DNA of 64,000 bases from CAYQOX01 sp964419335 (GTDB taxonomy: Bacteria; Hinthialibacterota; Hinthialibacteria; Hinthialibacterales; Hinthialibacteraceae). A program made the translations under genes and the position numbers. The notes under the pieces are model-generated. The model was given only the letters and a program-made list of their open reading frames with translations, was not told the origin of the DNA and did not search any database. The stretch spans positions 1-64,000 of the forward strand of contig CAYQOX010000004.1 of the NCBI GenBank assembly GCA_964419335.1, given 5' to 3'. Within the stretch, counting starts at the first letter, position 1. The number at the start of each line of letters is the position of its first letter. Below, piece after piece: positions 18,630 to 28,412 of the stretch.

Positions 18630-18982
18630 CGATATCAAGCCCCTCGGGCCATCCTCCCCATCCCACCAGGTCTTTATCCAGAAAATCCTCTCATCCTAAC
18701 CATCCTGCTTCTGACAAAAAATCCATCTCACCCCAATTCAGACAAAGTAAATCCCCCTCCCTATCCCACTTCAGACTCTGATTTATCGATAGATCCCAAA
18801 CGATCATCGTGAAAATCTGTTATCCCGGGGTCTGCGTGAAGCCGAAATCGAAAGCCATAAAAAAACTAAATTTCACATGCAAACAGCTTATAACACGTTC
18901 ATTTTGTAGATAGAATAAAGCCTACATATTAAGTACATCCGGTTGTTATTTTGCCGGAATTTCTTGGGAGGAAAGAAAAAGC
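18630..18982. other. Intergenic region without a supported gene
   Basis: About 350 bp between tRNA-Thr and the DUF5060 gene. A C-rich open frame here has no ribosome site and no recognisable protein. Just before the next gene GGGAGG (18966-18971) is its ribosome site. I see no certain promoter. Confidence 0.5.
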
Positions 18983-21181
18983 ATGAAGAAAATATTGTTT
19001 AGCGTGCTCGTGTTGCTTGCCGTGAGTGGAGTAAGCTTCTGTACAGAAGTGACAAAACTGCTGTTGATTGACTCAGACACGAATCAGGAGATTCGTGCTC
19101 TTCAGCAGAATGATGTTATCGATTTATCGGATACCAAACAAGGGATTAACATCAAAGCCGAAACGAAAGGCGAAGTCAGTAGTGTTCGATTTGCCGTTGG
19201 GGAGAATGAGAATCACCAGACAGAAAACGTCGCTCCCTATGCATTGCATGGCGATAGCGAAGGGAACTACAACGACTGGGTTCCTGCCTCGGGTGAATAC
19301 ACCATCACCGCGACTCCCTACACAGAGGGAGGTGCGAAAGGTGAATTAGGAAAGCCGCTTCGAATCACGGTTACCATAAAGGGCGAGCCAGCATATCACT
19401 CCAGTCAGTATCCCGATATTTCCTCTGAAGAAGAAATGGTGGATTTACCTCCAGTTGTTGGCGGGAAAGCTAAAATTCGTGGGGAGTTGAAACGCTGGCA
19501 CGGCGTCACTTTGACATTTACTGGACCGCAAACGAGTGAAACGAACTCTCCAAACCCATTTCTCCATTATCGACTTAATGTTGAATTTACCCAAGATAAG
19601 ATGTCATTTACCGTACCTGGCTATTATGCAGGCGACGGCAAGGGGGGGTCGGAAGGAAACAAGTGGCGCGTACACTTCTCTCCCCCAGCGACGGGAACGT
19701 GGAAGTACGAAGCCTCTTTCCGCGCTGGCTATAACATCAATACCCAGCTCGATTCAGAGGCAGGGACCGCCACCTCTTTCAACGGCGCCAAAGGGCAGTT
19801 TAAAGTTGATCCGTCGAATAAATCCGGAAATGACTTTCGCGCGGAAGAAAATGGCTTGCTGATCAATCGTGGCCATCATTATCTATCCTTTGGTGGAAGT
19901 GGAAACTTTTGGATCAAAGGCGGTCCGAATATCCCTGAAAATTTCTTAGGGTATGATGGATTCGATAACACCCCGGAGCCCAATCACGCTTTCGAAATCC
20001 ATGAAAATGATTGGAACAGCGGTGATCCCGATTGGGGCGAGGGAAAAGGAAAACGGATTATAGGAGCCTTGAATTATATCACGCAACAAGGGGGAAATTG
20101 TATTTATTTTCTCCCCATGAATATCGGCGGGGATGGAGAAGACACGTTCCCCACCCTTGCCCCTTATGAAAAAACCCGCTACGACAATTCGAAACTTCAA
20201 CAATGGGAAATCGTCTTTACTCATGCGCAATCTCTGGGGATTTTTCTGCATTTCTTGCTCGCCGAAACAGAAGGGCCTAATGAGAACTATCATGATGGGG
20301 GAACCCTAGGGGTAGAGCGAAAGTTGTACTATCGTGAATTGATTGCGCGCTTTGGGCATCATAACGGTATCCAATTCAATGTCGGCGAAGAAAATGATTA
20401 TGGCACCGAGCGCCGTGTACAATTCGCACGATTCATTAAAGAAGTGGATCCTTACGATCACCCAGTAACAACCCATACTCATACCAACAAAGAAGCCGAA
20501 TTTTATGACCCTCTGCTGGAATTATTGCGCGAAGACAAGCCCATTGGAATCGATATGACCTCGTTCCAAACCAGACGAAATGCGATGGATCTTGCGAATA
20601 CGGTTGAGCGATTTCGTCGCTTGTCCGCTGAGGTCGGTCATTCCTGGGTGGTTTCGGTGGACGAACCTCAAACGATTTTCAATAATAAAGAAAATGAAGA
20701 ACGAGGCTATCCTATGGCTCGCCGGCAAAAGATGTGGCCTGCCTATATGGGCGGCGCAGGTGGATTTGAGTGGTATGTTCAAGAAGATGGCGGCGGTCAT
20801 GGATTGGATCAAAGGATTGAAGATTTCGCAGAAATGGAACAAGCCTTACGTTGGTCTGAATTCGCGCGCCGCTTTTTGTACTCATTACCATTGGATAAAG
20901 TAGAACCCAATCATGATTTAGCCAAAGCCGCCGAAGGCAAAACCTATGTCTTGTGTCAACCAGGAGAAATCTACGCAATCTATAATGATTCGTGTGGAAA
21001 GGACTTCGAATTGGACCTTACCAAGGCACAAGGTCAGTTCGTAGTAAAGTGGTTTGATCCACGTGAAACCGGGAATTTCGATACCAATACAAAAACCATT
21101 ACCGCTGGTAACATAAGTTCTTTAGGGAATGCGCCACACGATTTAGATAAAGATTGGGCTTGCTTGGTTGAAAAGAAATAA
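18983..21181 (+). CDS. Secreted DUF5060/glycoside-hydrolase-like protein
   Basis: A 732-residue exported protein with a Sec signal peptide (MKKILFSVLVLLAVSGVSFC). A first beta domain (about 22-130) resembles a carbohydrate-binding or Ig-like fold. A DUF5060 domain follows (about 150-260; GELKRWHGVTLTFTGP and FSPPATGTWKYEASF), then a TIM-barrel-like domain with GSGNFWIKGGPNIPENFLGYDG, LHFLLAETEGPNEN and IQFNVGEENDYGTE, where the acidic residues at strand ends are likely catalytic. The tail has a short beta domain. Relatives are putative glycosidases, and it probably attacks a plant or algal polysaccharide outside the cell. GGGAGG precedes the ATG. Cys20 could be a lipobox cysteine (GVSFC), which would make it a lipoprotein, but the lipobox is poor. 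Confidence 0.78.
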   Translation: MKKILFSVLVLLAVSGVSFCTEVTKLLLIDSDTNQEIRALQQNDVIDLSDTKQGINIKAETKGEVSSVRFAVGENENHQTENVAPYALHGDSEGNYNDWVPASGEYTITATPYTEGGAKGELGKPLRITVTIKGEPAYHSSQYPDISSEEEMVDLPPVVGGKAKIRGELKRWHGVTLTFTGPQTSETNSPNPFLHYRLNVEFTQDKMSFTVPGYYAGDGKGGSEGNKWRVHFSPPATGTWKYEASFRAGYNINTQLDSEAGTATSFNGAKGQFKVDPSNKSGNDFRAEENGLLINRGHHYLSFGGSGNFWIKGGPNIPENFLGYDGFDNTPEPNHAFEIHENDWNSGDPDWGEGKGKRIIGALNYITQQGGNCIYFLPMNIGGDGEDTFPTLAPYEKTRYDNSKLQQWEIVFTHAQSLGIFLHFLLAETEGPNENYHDGGTLGVERKLYYRELIARFGHHNGIQFNVGEENDYGTERRVQFARFIKEVDPYDHPVTTHTHTNKEAEFYDPLLELLREDKPIGIDMTSFQTRRNAMDLANTVERFRRLSAEVGHSWVVSVDEPQTIFNNKENEERGYPMARRQKMWPAYMGGAGGFEWYVQEDGGGHGLDQRIEDFAEMEQALRWSEFARRFLYSLPLDKVEPNHDLAKAAEGKTYVLCQPGEIYAIYNDSCGKDFELDLTKAQGQFVVKWFDPRETGNFDTNTKTITAGNISSLGNAPHDLDKDWACLVEKK

Positions 21182-21202
21182 CTGCTTAATCAAGTTATTT
21201 CA

Positions 21203-21237
21203 TTGAGGAGGGGGCGTTTTTTGCGTCCCCCCCTCTC
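21203..21237 (+). terminator. Terminator hairpin between convergent genes
   Basis: An imperfect 11-12 bp stem (21205-21216 with 21224-21235; GAGGAGGGGGCG against its near-complement) and a T-rich loop. It lies 24 nt after the DUF5060 stop and 36 nt from the end of the convergent pseudopilin gene. There is no strong T-run on either side, so efficiency is uncertain. Confidence 0.5.
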
Positions 21238-21270
21238 ACTCAAGTTCTCTATACAAATATCGATGTGAAA

Positions 21271-21939
21271 TTATCCACCCGAGCCTCGTCTTACGAGATC
21301 TCCCTCACTGTGAACTCCATTCGAGGGATCATAGGGTAATCCACGGGTTGAACCCGGATTGCTGCCAATACCAATCGCTCCATCGGGGCCAATACTAATC
21401 ATCGCGAATTCACCTTCACTCAGGGGTTCGATTCCCATCGATTCCCCCATGCTATTACCAGGTTGATACAAATGGATCCCATGATTGCTGCCTGAGCCCA
21501 TGGGATCATTATCAAAATAGATGTAGGTACGTCCCCGCTCATCTGCACCAAAACCAATATTTTGAGCATCACCTGGTTTAAGCTCAAAGGGATCATGGGG
21601 GATAGAACTTAAATAGGATGTTGGTGAGGTTAAAGGTGTATATGGACCCTCGAGTGTGTTATAGGGGCAACATGGCTCGCCAGCTTCTCGAAATACATCC
21701 TGCCAGCGTTCCACCGCCCATTGGTTATCATCATCCCAAAAGTCCAGAAGCATCACACCATGATCAACCATAAACGATTGAATGGCCGTGGCGACAGAAC
21801 GCATATCCGCCTGGGTTCGCGCCACCTTAGCTCTCATTTGCGCATTTAAAAAATTGGGGACCGCAATCGCCGCCAAAATGCCAATAATGGCCACCACAAT
21901 TAGCAATTCAATCAGAGTGAACCCGGTTGATTTCTTCAT
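21271..21939 (-). CDS. Type II secretion-type pseudopilin 3
   Basis: A 222-residue pseudopilin with leader MKKSTG6|FTLIELL, the hydrophobic helix and NFLNAQMRAK neck, nearly identical at the N-terminus to the two pseudopilins at the left end. Its globular part has LTSPTSYLSSIPHDPF, ISIGPDG and the tail YDPSNGVHSEGDLVRRG. A perfect AGGAGG lies before ATG 21939. It stands alone, unlinked to secretion machinery genes. The matching C-terminal signatures over 20 kb suggest one paralogous family used as interchangeable fibre or tip subunits. Confidence 0.88.
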   Translation of the reverse strand: MKKSTGFTLIELLIVVAIIGILAAIAVPNFLNAQMRAKVARTQADMRSVATAIQSFMVDHGVMLLDFWDDDNQWAVERWQDVFREAGEPCCPYNTLEGPYTPLTSPTSYLSSIPHDPFELKPGDAQNIGFGADERGRTYIYFDNDPMGSGSNHGIHLYQPGNSMGESMGIEPLSEGEFAMISIGPDGAIGIGSNPGSTRGLPYDPSNGVHSEGDLVRRGSGG

Positions 21940-22152
21940 CTTGGCTTTCCTCCTATAAAGGCTTTGAATATGACATAGATACTTTATAACCTCATATTGC
22001 TTCTACATCTAATAATGTCATCTCTACTATGATACGCTCTATCGATTATACAATTGTATATAGGGATCACTATAGGACACATTCATTAAGAAAGCAAGAG
22101 GTTTCAAAATGTTTGAGAAAGACCAAGATTTCTTTACTCCAAGAGGATCGGG

Positions 22153-22171
22153 GCGGCTGAGAAGCAGCCCT
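22153..22171 (-). terminator. Weak hairpin after purB
   Basis: A 5-bp stem GGCTG/CAGCC (22155-22159 and 22165-22169) lies 9 nt after the purB stop. No T-run follows on the minus strand, so it may only protect the 3' end. Confidence 0.3.
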
Positions 22172-22177
22172 TACGCA

Positions 22178-23470
22178 TTACAAGCCAATACGTTCAAAGA
22201 TGGTATCTACATTTTTTAAAAGCGGTGTAAGATCAAAACACTTTTGGATTTCTTCTTCCCGAAGAACCTGAGTCACCTCAGTCATTGTCTTCAGTTCATC
22301 CAGCAAGTAGGTATCTGAATCCCAGGCTTTCATGGCTGCAGCCTGCACCAGGCGATAAGCATCCTCACGCGGTAAGCCCTTACGGGTCAAAGCCAGTAGA
22401 ACAGTTTGGGAGAATACCATGCCGTTCGATGAATTTAGATTCTTCTCCATACGCTCAGGAGAAACCACCACTTCGCGAATGATCCAATCCATGCGCTCAA
22501 GCATATAGTCCAGTAGGATGGAGGCATCCATCAAACTCACCCGCTCCACGGAGGAATGAGAGATATCGCGTTCATGCCATAGGGTCACATTTTCATAGCC
22601 TGTCATGGCATAGCCACGAAGCAGGCGAGCCAACCCGGAAAGACGCTCACTGAGGTTAGGATTCTTTTTGTGGGGCATGGCAGAAGAACCTTTTTGCCCC
22701 GGCGGGAAAGGTTCTTGTACTTCACGCACTTCGGTTTTTTGTAAGCCTCGAATTTCAACCGCCATCTTTTCTAGGGTGGCCCCCACCAAGGCAAGCGTCG
22801 ATAAGTATTCCGCGTGGCGGTCACGCTGAATGATTTGATTGCTGACCGGAGCGGGCTTTAAACCTAATTCCTCACATACGAGTTTTTCCAAGCGAGGATC
22901 GACTTGCGAGTATGTCCCTACCGCGCCGGAAATTTTTCCTACCCGGATACTTTCTTTCGCAGCGCGCATACGGGTCAAATGACGGCCTAACTCCTCATAC
23001 CAAATGGCCACTTTGAGTCCAAACGTAATCGGTTCCGCATGGACTCCATGGGTACGCCCCACCATCACCGTATGTTTATGGGTTTGCGCCAATTCTCCCA
23101 CATGTTGACGAAGGGTTTCGAGATCTTGTAGGAGTAAATCGGAAGCGGCGACCAACTGTAATGCCGTAGCCGTGTCTAATTTGTCGGAGGAAGTCATGCC
23201 GTAATGGATATAGCGAGCGGCGGGACCGACGTTCTCCGCCACATTTGTGAGAAACGCAATGGTTTCATGATCCACCGTCTTTTCGATTTCTCGAATCCGT
23301 TCCATATCAAACGTAGCTTTTTCCTGGATTTCTTTCAAAGCCTCATCGGGGACAATGCCCAATTTGTTATGAGCGACACAAGCGGCAATTTCAACCCGCA
23401 ACCACGTTTCAAAACGGAATTGTTCGCTCCAAATATGCCCCATTTCTGGCCGAGTGTACCGTTCAATCAT
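22178..23470 (-). CDS. purB: Adenylosuccinate lyase
   Basis: A 430-residue fumarase/aspartase-superfamily enzyme that removes fumarate from SAICAR and from adenylosuccinate in purine synthesis. It starts [11 protein letters not shown], typical of the short bacterial PurB group. The catalytic His is in [10 protein letters not shown] (H141), and the flexible signature loop [11 protein letters not shown] is at 261-271 with the catalytic Ser. Length is normal. GAGGAG precedes ATG 23470. No other purine genes are adjacent. It is divergent from the radical SAM gene. Confidence 0.96.
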   Translation of the reverse strand: MIERYTRPEMGHIWSEQFRFETWLRVEIAACVAHNKLGIVPDEALKEIQEKATFDMERIREIEKTVDHETIAFLTNVAENVGPAARYIHYGMTSSDKLDTATALQLVAASDLLLQDLETLRQHVGELAQTHKHTVMVGRTHGVHAEPITFGLKVAIWYEELGRHLTRMRAAKESIRVGKISGAVGTYSQVDPRLEKLVCEELGLKPAPVSNQIIQRDRHAEYLSTLALVGATLEKMAVEIRGLQKTEVREVQEPFPPGQKGSSAMPHKKNPNLSERLSGLARLLRGYAMTGYENVTLWHERDISHSSVERVSLMDASILLDYMLERMDWIIREVVVSPERMEKNLNSSNGMVFSQTVLLALTRKGLPREDAYRLVQAAAMKAWDSDTYLLDELKTMTEVTQVLREEEIQKCFDLTPLLKNVDTIFERIGL

Positions 23471-23672
23471 AAGTTTCTTTCTCCTCGAGTTGACTTTCTT
23501 TTGAAAATAAGACTTATTAAAATCTTTTTTGGAAGAACATTCAAAGGCCGCAAATAGAGTTTATTGATAAACAAAAAAATTCTTATCCTGCGTTAGCCAG
23601 TTACGATCACAAATACCTCGGTCTACACTATATCAAGAGCAATATCACTTCCATGATGAATGGAAACCAATA

Positions 23673-25109
23673 ATGAAGATTTTATTAATCCAGCCGCCTG
23701 ATTTTCACATGATCACCACCAACGTACCTAGCGTGGTGGATGAAGAAAGCGGAGTCTATCCTCCATTGGGGTTGCTCTATGTCGCCGCCTATCTGGAGCA
23801 AAATACTTCTCATCAGGTAGAAATCCTTGATACATTACTCGATCGTTTAACCTACGAGCAGATTGAAGAGGAAATCCGTCAGCGCAAACCGGATATCGTC
23901 GGCATCCAGGCCATGACCTTTACTCTAATCGATGCCACCTTAACTGCTCAGGCAGTCAAAAAGGTGGATCCCTCCATCCCCGTGATCTTTGGCGGCCCGC
24001 ATGTGTTTATTTATCCTCAAGAAACCATGATGATCCCCGAGGTGGATTATATCGTTATAGGCGAAGGAGAAGAAACCTTTCCCCAGCTGATTGAAGCGTT
24101 AGAAAAGGATCGAGATTTAACCCATATACACGGAATTGGATACCGAGATTTCCAAGGGAACCCGCAGATCACCTCTCTGGTTCCTTTGAATCAAAACCTT
24201 GATGATCTTCCCTTACCTGCCCGCCATCTCATCCCTCAAGAACGTTATTATTCCGTCTTGGCAAAAGAAACCCCGGTCACCACCATGATGACCAGCCGCG
24301 GATGCCCCATGCGCTGTATTTTCTGCGATCGTCCTCATTTAGGAAAGCAATTCCGCTATCGAAGCGCTGAAAATGTAGTGGAAGAAATGGCCCGATGTGA
24401 GGCAATGGGTATACGCGAAATCTTCGTTTACGATGATACCTTCACAGTCCGGCGTGATCGCGTCTTGGAGATTTGCCGTCAACGCCTCGAAAAAGGAGTG
24501 AGTATCGCCTGGGATATTCGCGCCCATATCAACACCATGAACGATCAGGTTCTGGATGCTTTAGCCGCATCCAATTGCACACGCATCCATTACGGGGTTG
24601 AATCAGGGAATAAAAAGATATCTCAAATTTTGAAAAAGGGAATCGACCTCGATCGCACGCGGGACGTGTTTCGCAAAACCAAAGAACGCGGCATTACGAC
24701 CCTTGGTTATTTCATGATCGGGAACCCGAGTGAAACTCGCGAACAAGCATTGGAAACCATTGAATTCGCTCGGAGTCTCGATGCCGATTATATCCACCTC
24801 TCCCTTTCGACTCCCTTCCCCGCGACGGAGCTCTACCGTATGGGGTTTCAGCGCGGACTCTATCAAAACGATTACTGGCGTGAATTTTCTATAAATCCCC
24901 ATCCCGACTTCAAACCGGAATTATGGGAAGAGGTCATGAGCCAGGATGAGTTAATTCAACTCTTGCAATGGGGATACCGGCGATTTTACATGCGCGGGAG
25001 TTATATTTTCAAACGGGCTCTGGAACTGCGGAGTTGGAATGAATTTAGAAGAAAAGCCAAAGCAGGCCTTCGCTTATTACGTTGGGGTTCCAAAGCGAAG
25101 GCAAGTTAA
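23673..25109 (+). CDS. B12-binding domain radical SAM protein
   Basis: A 478-residue protein with an N-terminal cobalamin-binding-like Rossmann domain (about 1-150; PPLGLLYVAAYLE, DIVGIQAMTFT, FGGPHVFIYPQE, IGEGEETFPQLIEAL) and a radical SAM core whose cluster motif is C211-x3-C215-x2-C218. SAM-binding features follow (VYDDTF, GVESGNKKI). This is the BchE/HpnJ/P-methylase-like architecture, which performs methylations, cyclisations or rearrangements on unactivated carbons. The substrate cannot be told. No lipid or pigment gene flanks it. The ribosome site before ATG 23673 is weak. Confidence 0.88.
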   Translation: MKILLIQPPDFHMITTNVPSVVDEESGVYPPLGLLYVAAYLEQNTSHQVEILDTLLDRLTYEQIEEEIRQRKPDIVGIQAMTFTLIDATLTAQAVKKVDPSIPVIFGGPHVFIYPQETMMIPEVDYIVIGEGEETFPQLIEALEKDRDLTHIHGIGYRDFQGNPQITSLVPLNQNLDDLPLPARHLIPQERYYSVLAKETPVTTMMTSRGCPMRCIFCDRPHLGKQFRYRSAENVVEEMARCEAMGIREIFVYDDTFTVRRDRVLEICRQRLEKGVSIAWDIRAHINTMNDQVLDALAASNCTRIHYGVESGNKKISQILKKGIDLDRTRDVFRKTKERGITTLGYFMIGNPSETREQALETIEFARSLDADYIHLSLSTPFPATELYRMGFQRGLYQNDYWREFSINPHPDFKPELWEEVMSQDELIQLLQWGYRRFYMRGSYIFKRALELRSWNEFRRKAKAGLRLLRWGSKAKAS

Positions 25110-25160
25110 GCACTTTCTCACCACCACCCTCCATTCAAAAAAAATGCCATCAAAAACAAA

Positions 25161-25193
25161 CCGGGGAACCCCATGTATGGATTCCCCGGTAAG
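25161..25193 (-). terminator. Intrinsic terminator of ppdK
   Basis: An 8-bp stem CCGGGGAA (25161-25168)/TTCCCCGG (25182-25189), with a possible inner CCAT/ATGG pairing. On the minus strand it is followed by TTTGTTTTTG. It lies 26 nt after the ppdK stop and also near the end of the convergent radical SAM gene. Confidence 0.75.
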
Positions 25194-25218
25194 AGTCAGA
25201 ATAAGTTGTCAATCAGGT

Positions 25219-27951
25219 TTATTCTTCCCCTTTTTCACGGGCGACAGCACAAGCCGCCGAATGCCGCGCAATCGGGACTCGGAAGGGAGAGCAAGAGACA
25301 TAATCTAAACCAACTCGATGGCAGAATTCTACAGAAGCGGGATCACCGCCATGCTCCCCGCAAATCCCCAGCTTCAGGTTATTGCGCGTGTTGCGCCCCC
25401 GTTCCGAAGCGGTATTTACGAGTTCACCAATTCCATCTTGATCCAACGATTGGAAAGGATCATCGGGGAGAATGCCCTGTTCTACATACTGGTGTAGGAA
25501 GGCCCCGGAATCGTCGCGACTAAATCCAAAGCCCATCTGGGTCAAATCGTTGGTCCCAAAGGAGAAGAATTCCGCGACCTCGGCAATTTTATCAGCGATA
25601 AGACAAGCCCGCGGGATTTCGATCATGGTACCAAACAGATAAGGAATCTTTTTCACGCCCACTTTTTCGCAGACTTCTTTATAAACCCGATCACAAAGTT
25701 CGCGCATCACTTCTAATTCCTTCGTCTCACTGACGACAGGAATCATAATTTCAGGATAGGTTTTCTTACGATCTTTAACCAACTCACCGGAAGCTTCGAG
25801 AATGGCGCGAATTTGCATTTCGGCGACTTCAGGGAACGTAATCGCCAAACGCACACCGCGATGCCCCATCATGGGGTTCAATTCATGCAACGCTTCCGCC
25901 CGACGTTTAAACTCAGCCGGCTTAATATCGAGGTCTTTACATAACCTGTCAATTTCCGCCTTTTCTTGGGGAACAAATTCGTGCAAAGGTGGATCCAATA
26001 AGCGGAAGGTTACCGGCAAGCCGTCCATGGCTTCCAAAGTCGCTTTGATATCCTTCTTGACGTGCGGGAAGAGCTCATTCAACGCTTTTTGACGCTCCTT
26101 TTCATCTTTCGAAAGAATCATTCGACGAAGCAATGAAAGAGGTTTTTCTGCCCCTTCGCCATAGAACATATGCTCGGTACGGAAAAGCCCGATCCCTTGG
26201 GCGCCAAATTCACGCGCTTTTTTGGCATCCTCGGGGGTTTCCGCATTGGTACGAACGTTTAATTTGCGTACCTGATCACACAGTTTCATGAAGTTTTTAA
26301 GGTACTCATTATCTTCACCGGCTTCGATCAAGGGCAGCTTGCCTTCATACACAAAGCCCTTGGTCCCGTTCATGGTAATGTAGTCGCCTTCTTTTAGTTT
26401 GGTGTCGTCCACCGACATTGTCTTTTTGCTTGCATCAATGGAAAGTTCGGAGGCACCCACGATACAGCATTTCCCCCATCCGCGGGCCACGAGAGCCGCA
26501 TGACTCGTCATCCCCCCGCGAGCGGTAAGAATCGCCTCCGCAGCGCGCATCCCTTCGATATCTTCAGGATTCGTTTCCTCGCGTACGAGAATGACTTGTT
26601 TTCCTTGGTTATACCATTCCACAGCAGCCTCAGCCGTAAACACAATCTGACCTACCGCCCCACCGGGACCCGCAGGCAATCCTTTGGCCAAGACTTTGGC
26701 TTCCTCTTCCGCTTTAGGATCAACAATCGGGTGGAGCATTTCATCGAGTTGGGTAGGAGTGACCCGCAATACCGCGGCTTCCTTATTAATAAGTTTGGAT
26801 TTATGCATTTCAACCGCGATACGAACGGCGGCAGGACCGTTCCGTTTCCCAACACGGCATTGCAGCATCCACAGTTTACCCTGCTCGATAGTGAACTCGA
26901 TGTCCAGCATATCTTTATAATGGCGTTCAAGTTTCCGTTGAATTTGGTCCAGTTCTTTAAAGACTTTTGACTGGGCTTCTTCGAGAGATTGGAGGTGTTT
27001 GGTGTATTCCGTTTTCCCGGAATTATTGATGGGGTTGGGCGTACGAATCCCAGCAACCACATCTTCTCCCTGAGCGTTAGGAAGCCATTCACCATAGAAT
27101 TGGTTCTCTCCCGTAGCCGGGTTCCGTGTAAAGGCAACACCGGTAGCGGAATCATCCCCCATATTCCCAAAGACCATGACTTGTACATTCACCGCGGTCC
27201 CCCAATCGTGGGGAATGCCTTCGATGTTCCGGTAAGCCACCGCTCGTTTTCCATTCCAGGAACGGAAAACCGCGTTAATGGCTCCCCACAACTGATCCAT
27301 CGGATCATCCGGGAACTCTTTATCAAGGACTTGCTTGATTTTTTCTTTGTATCGATCCACAAGTTCTTTCAGATCTTCTTCTTCCAGTTGGGAATCAAAC
27401 TGCACGTTCCGTTTGGTTTTCATCTTATGCAGTTCCACTTCGAGTTGGGCACGAATGCCTTTTCCTTCCGGCGGTTCGATTCCTTCGGCTTTTTCCATGA
27501 CAACGTCGGCGTACATTTGAATCAAGCGGCGATACGAGTCCCAAACAAAACGGGGGTTATCCGTTTTCTTGATGAGGCCTTCAAGCGTATCTTTATTCAA
27601 ACCCACATTCAGAATGGTTTCCATCATACCGGGCATGGATTTGCGTGCCCCGGATCGGACTGAAAGGAGCAATGGGTTCTTAGGATCACCAAATTTTTTC
27701 CCCATTGCCTTTTCCACTTTGGCAAGATTGTCTTTGACTTCCTTGACAAACGCGGGCGGGTATTTGCCCCCTTTCTCGTAGTAGACATTACACATCTCGG
27801 TATCAATCGTGAAGCCAGGGGGAACGGGAACCCCCAGATTCGCCATCTCCGCGAGATTCGCGCCTTTCCCCCCGAGGAGTTCTTTCATGTCAGCGGATCC
27901 ATCCGCTTTCCCATCGCCAAAGAAGTAGACGTGCTTTTTACTTTTGTTCAT
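25219..27951 (-). CDS. ppdK: Pyruvate, phosphate dikinase
   Basis: A 910-residue PPDK that interconverts pyruvate + ATP + Pi and phosphoenolpyruvate + AMP + PPi. The N-terminal ATP-grasp part begins YFFGDGKADGSADMKELLGGKGANLAEM. The phospho-carrier domain has the catalytic His484 in GGMTSHAALVARG. The C-terminal TIM barrel has GLFRTEHMFY and GICGEHGGDPASVEFC. Length matches bacterial PPDK (about 880-910). A GGGAAAG ribosome site precedes ATG 27951. It probably serves PPi-dependent glycolysis or gluconeogenesis. Single-gene unit with its own terminator. Confidence 0.97.
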   Translation of the reverse strand: MNKSKKHVYFFGDGKADGSADMKELLGGKGANLAEMANLGVPVPPGFTIDTEMCNVYYEKGGKYPPAFVKEVKDNLAKVEKAMGKKFGDPKNPLLLSVRSGARKSMPGMMETILNVGLNKDTLEGLIKKTDNPRFVWDSYRRLIQMYADVVMEKAEGIEPPEGKGIRAQLEVELHKMKTKRNVQFDSQLEEEDLKELVDRYKEKIKQVLDKEFPDDPMDQLWGAINAVFRSWNGKRAVAYRNIEGIPHDWGTAVNVQVMVFGNMGDDSATGVAFTRNPATGENQFYGEWLPNAQGEDVVAGIRTPNPINNSGKTEYTKHLQSLEEAQSKVFKELDQIQRKLERHYKDMLDIEFTIEQGKLWMLQCRVGKRNGPAAVRIAVEMHKSKLINKEAAVLRVTPTQLDEMLHPIVDPKAEEEAKVLAKGLPAGPGGAVGQIVFTAEAAVEWYNQGKQVILVREETNPEDIEGMRAAEAILTARGGMTSHAALVARGWGKCCIVGASELSIDASKKTMSVDDTKLKEGDYITMNGTKGFVYEGKLPLIEAGEDNEYLKNFMKLCDQVRKLNVRTNAETPEDAKKAREFGAQGIGLFRTEHMFYGEGAEKPLSLLRRMILSKDEKERQKALNELFPHVKKDIKATLEAMDGLPVTFRLLDPPLHEFVPQEKAEIDRLCKDLDIKPAEFKRRAEALHELNPMMGHRGVRLAITFPEVAEMQIRAILEASGELVKDRKKTYPEIMIPVVSETKELEVMRELCDRVYKEVCEKVGVKKIPYLFGTMIEIPRACLIADKIAEVAEFFSFGTNDLTQMGFGFSRDDSGAFLHQYVEQGILPDDPFQSLDQDGIGELVNTASERGRNTRNNLKLGICGEHGGDPASVEFCHRVGLDYVSCSPFRVPIARHSAACAVAREKGEE

Positions 27952-28412
27952 GGTTTCTTTCCCATCCTGCGTATTATTTTGTATCTCGATTTGGTAAGAA
28001 TGATTTCGAATTCATTCTTCCATTTTTTAATAATCCATATTTTAACCAACCTCAATTTTTATCACTAATAACGGTTCCAGTGAAGGTATAAGTAAGTATA
28101 TCCCTTTATTTTTTAAAGGTTTTTTATCATTTTTTACATAAAAAGGGGCATTCCCTGTCATAATTTCGGAGAGTAAACTTTTCTCAAACTAACTTTCTTT
28201 ATGTAATAAAAACAATGCAATTTCTTGTTATTGAAAAGTTAATTTCCTATCGCCCCATCCCCCCATGACGTTTATGCCTTTCCTTTATCGAAGAGTATAA
28301 AAGATTTTCTGCGGTAGGCAATCCTGGTGTAATATCACGTAAATTATGGTATTATAATAAGTGAAATATATCCGTTCCTTCGATCACCTTAATTAACACT
28401 GGTTAAATATCT
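27952..28412. other. AT-rich divergent promoter region between ppdK and prfA
   Basis: About 460 bp with no supported gene. A TATAAT at 28353-28358, about 54 nt before prfA, could be a -10 element, but no good -35 stands at the right distance. There are several T-runs but no stable hairpin that I can identify. Confidence 0.45.

Noticed and set aside
18621..18812. 63-codon frame after tRNA-Thr
   Set aside because: Starts inside the tRNA 3' end, has no ribosome site and a Pro-rich low-complexity product.
26989..27663. 224-codon open frame on the plus strand, with others nearby
   Set aside because: Antisense to ppdK, which is certain; Phe/Ile-rich content is typical of a complementary-strand shadow.
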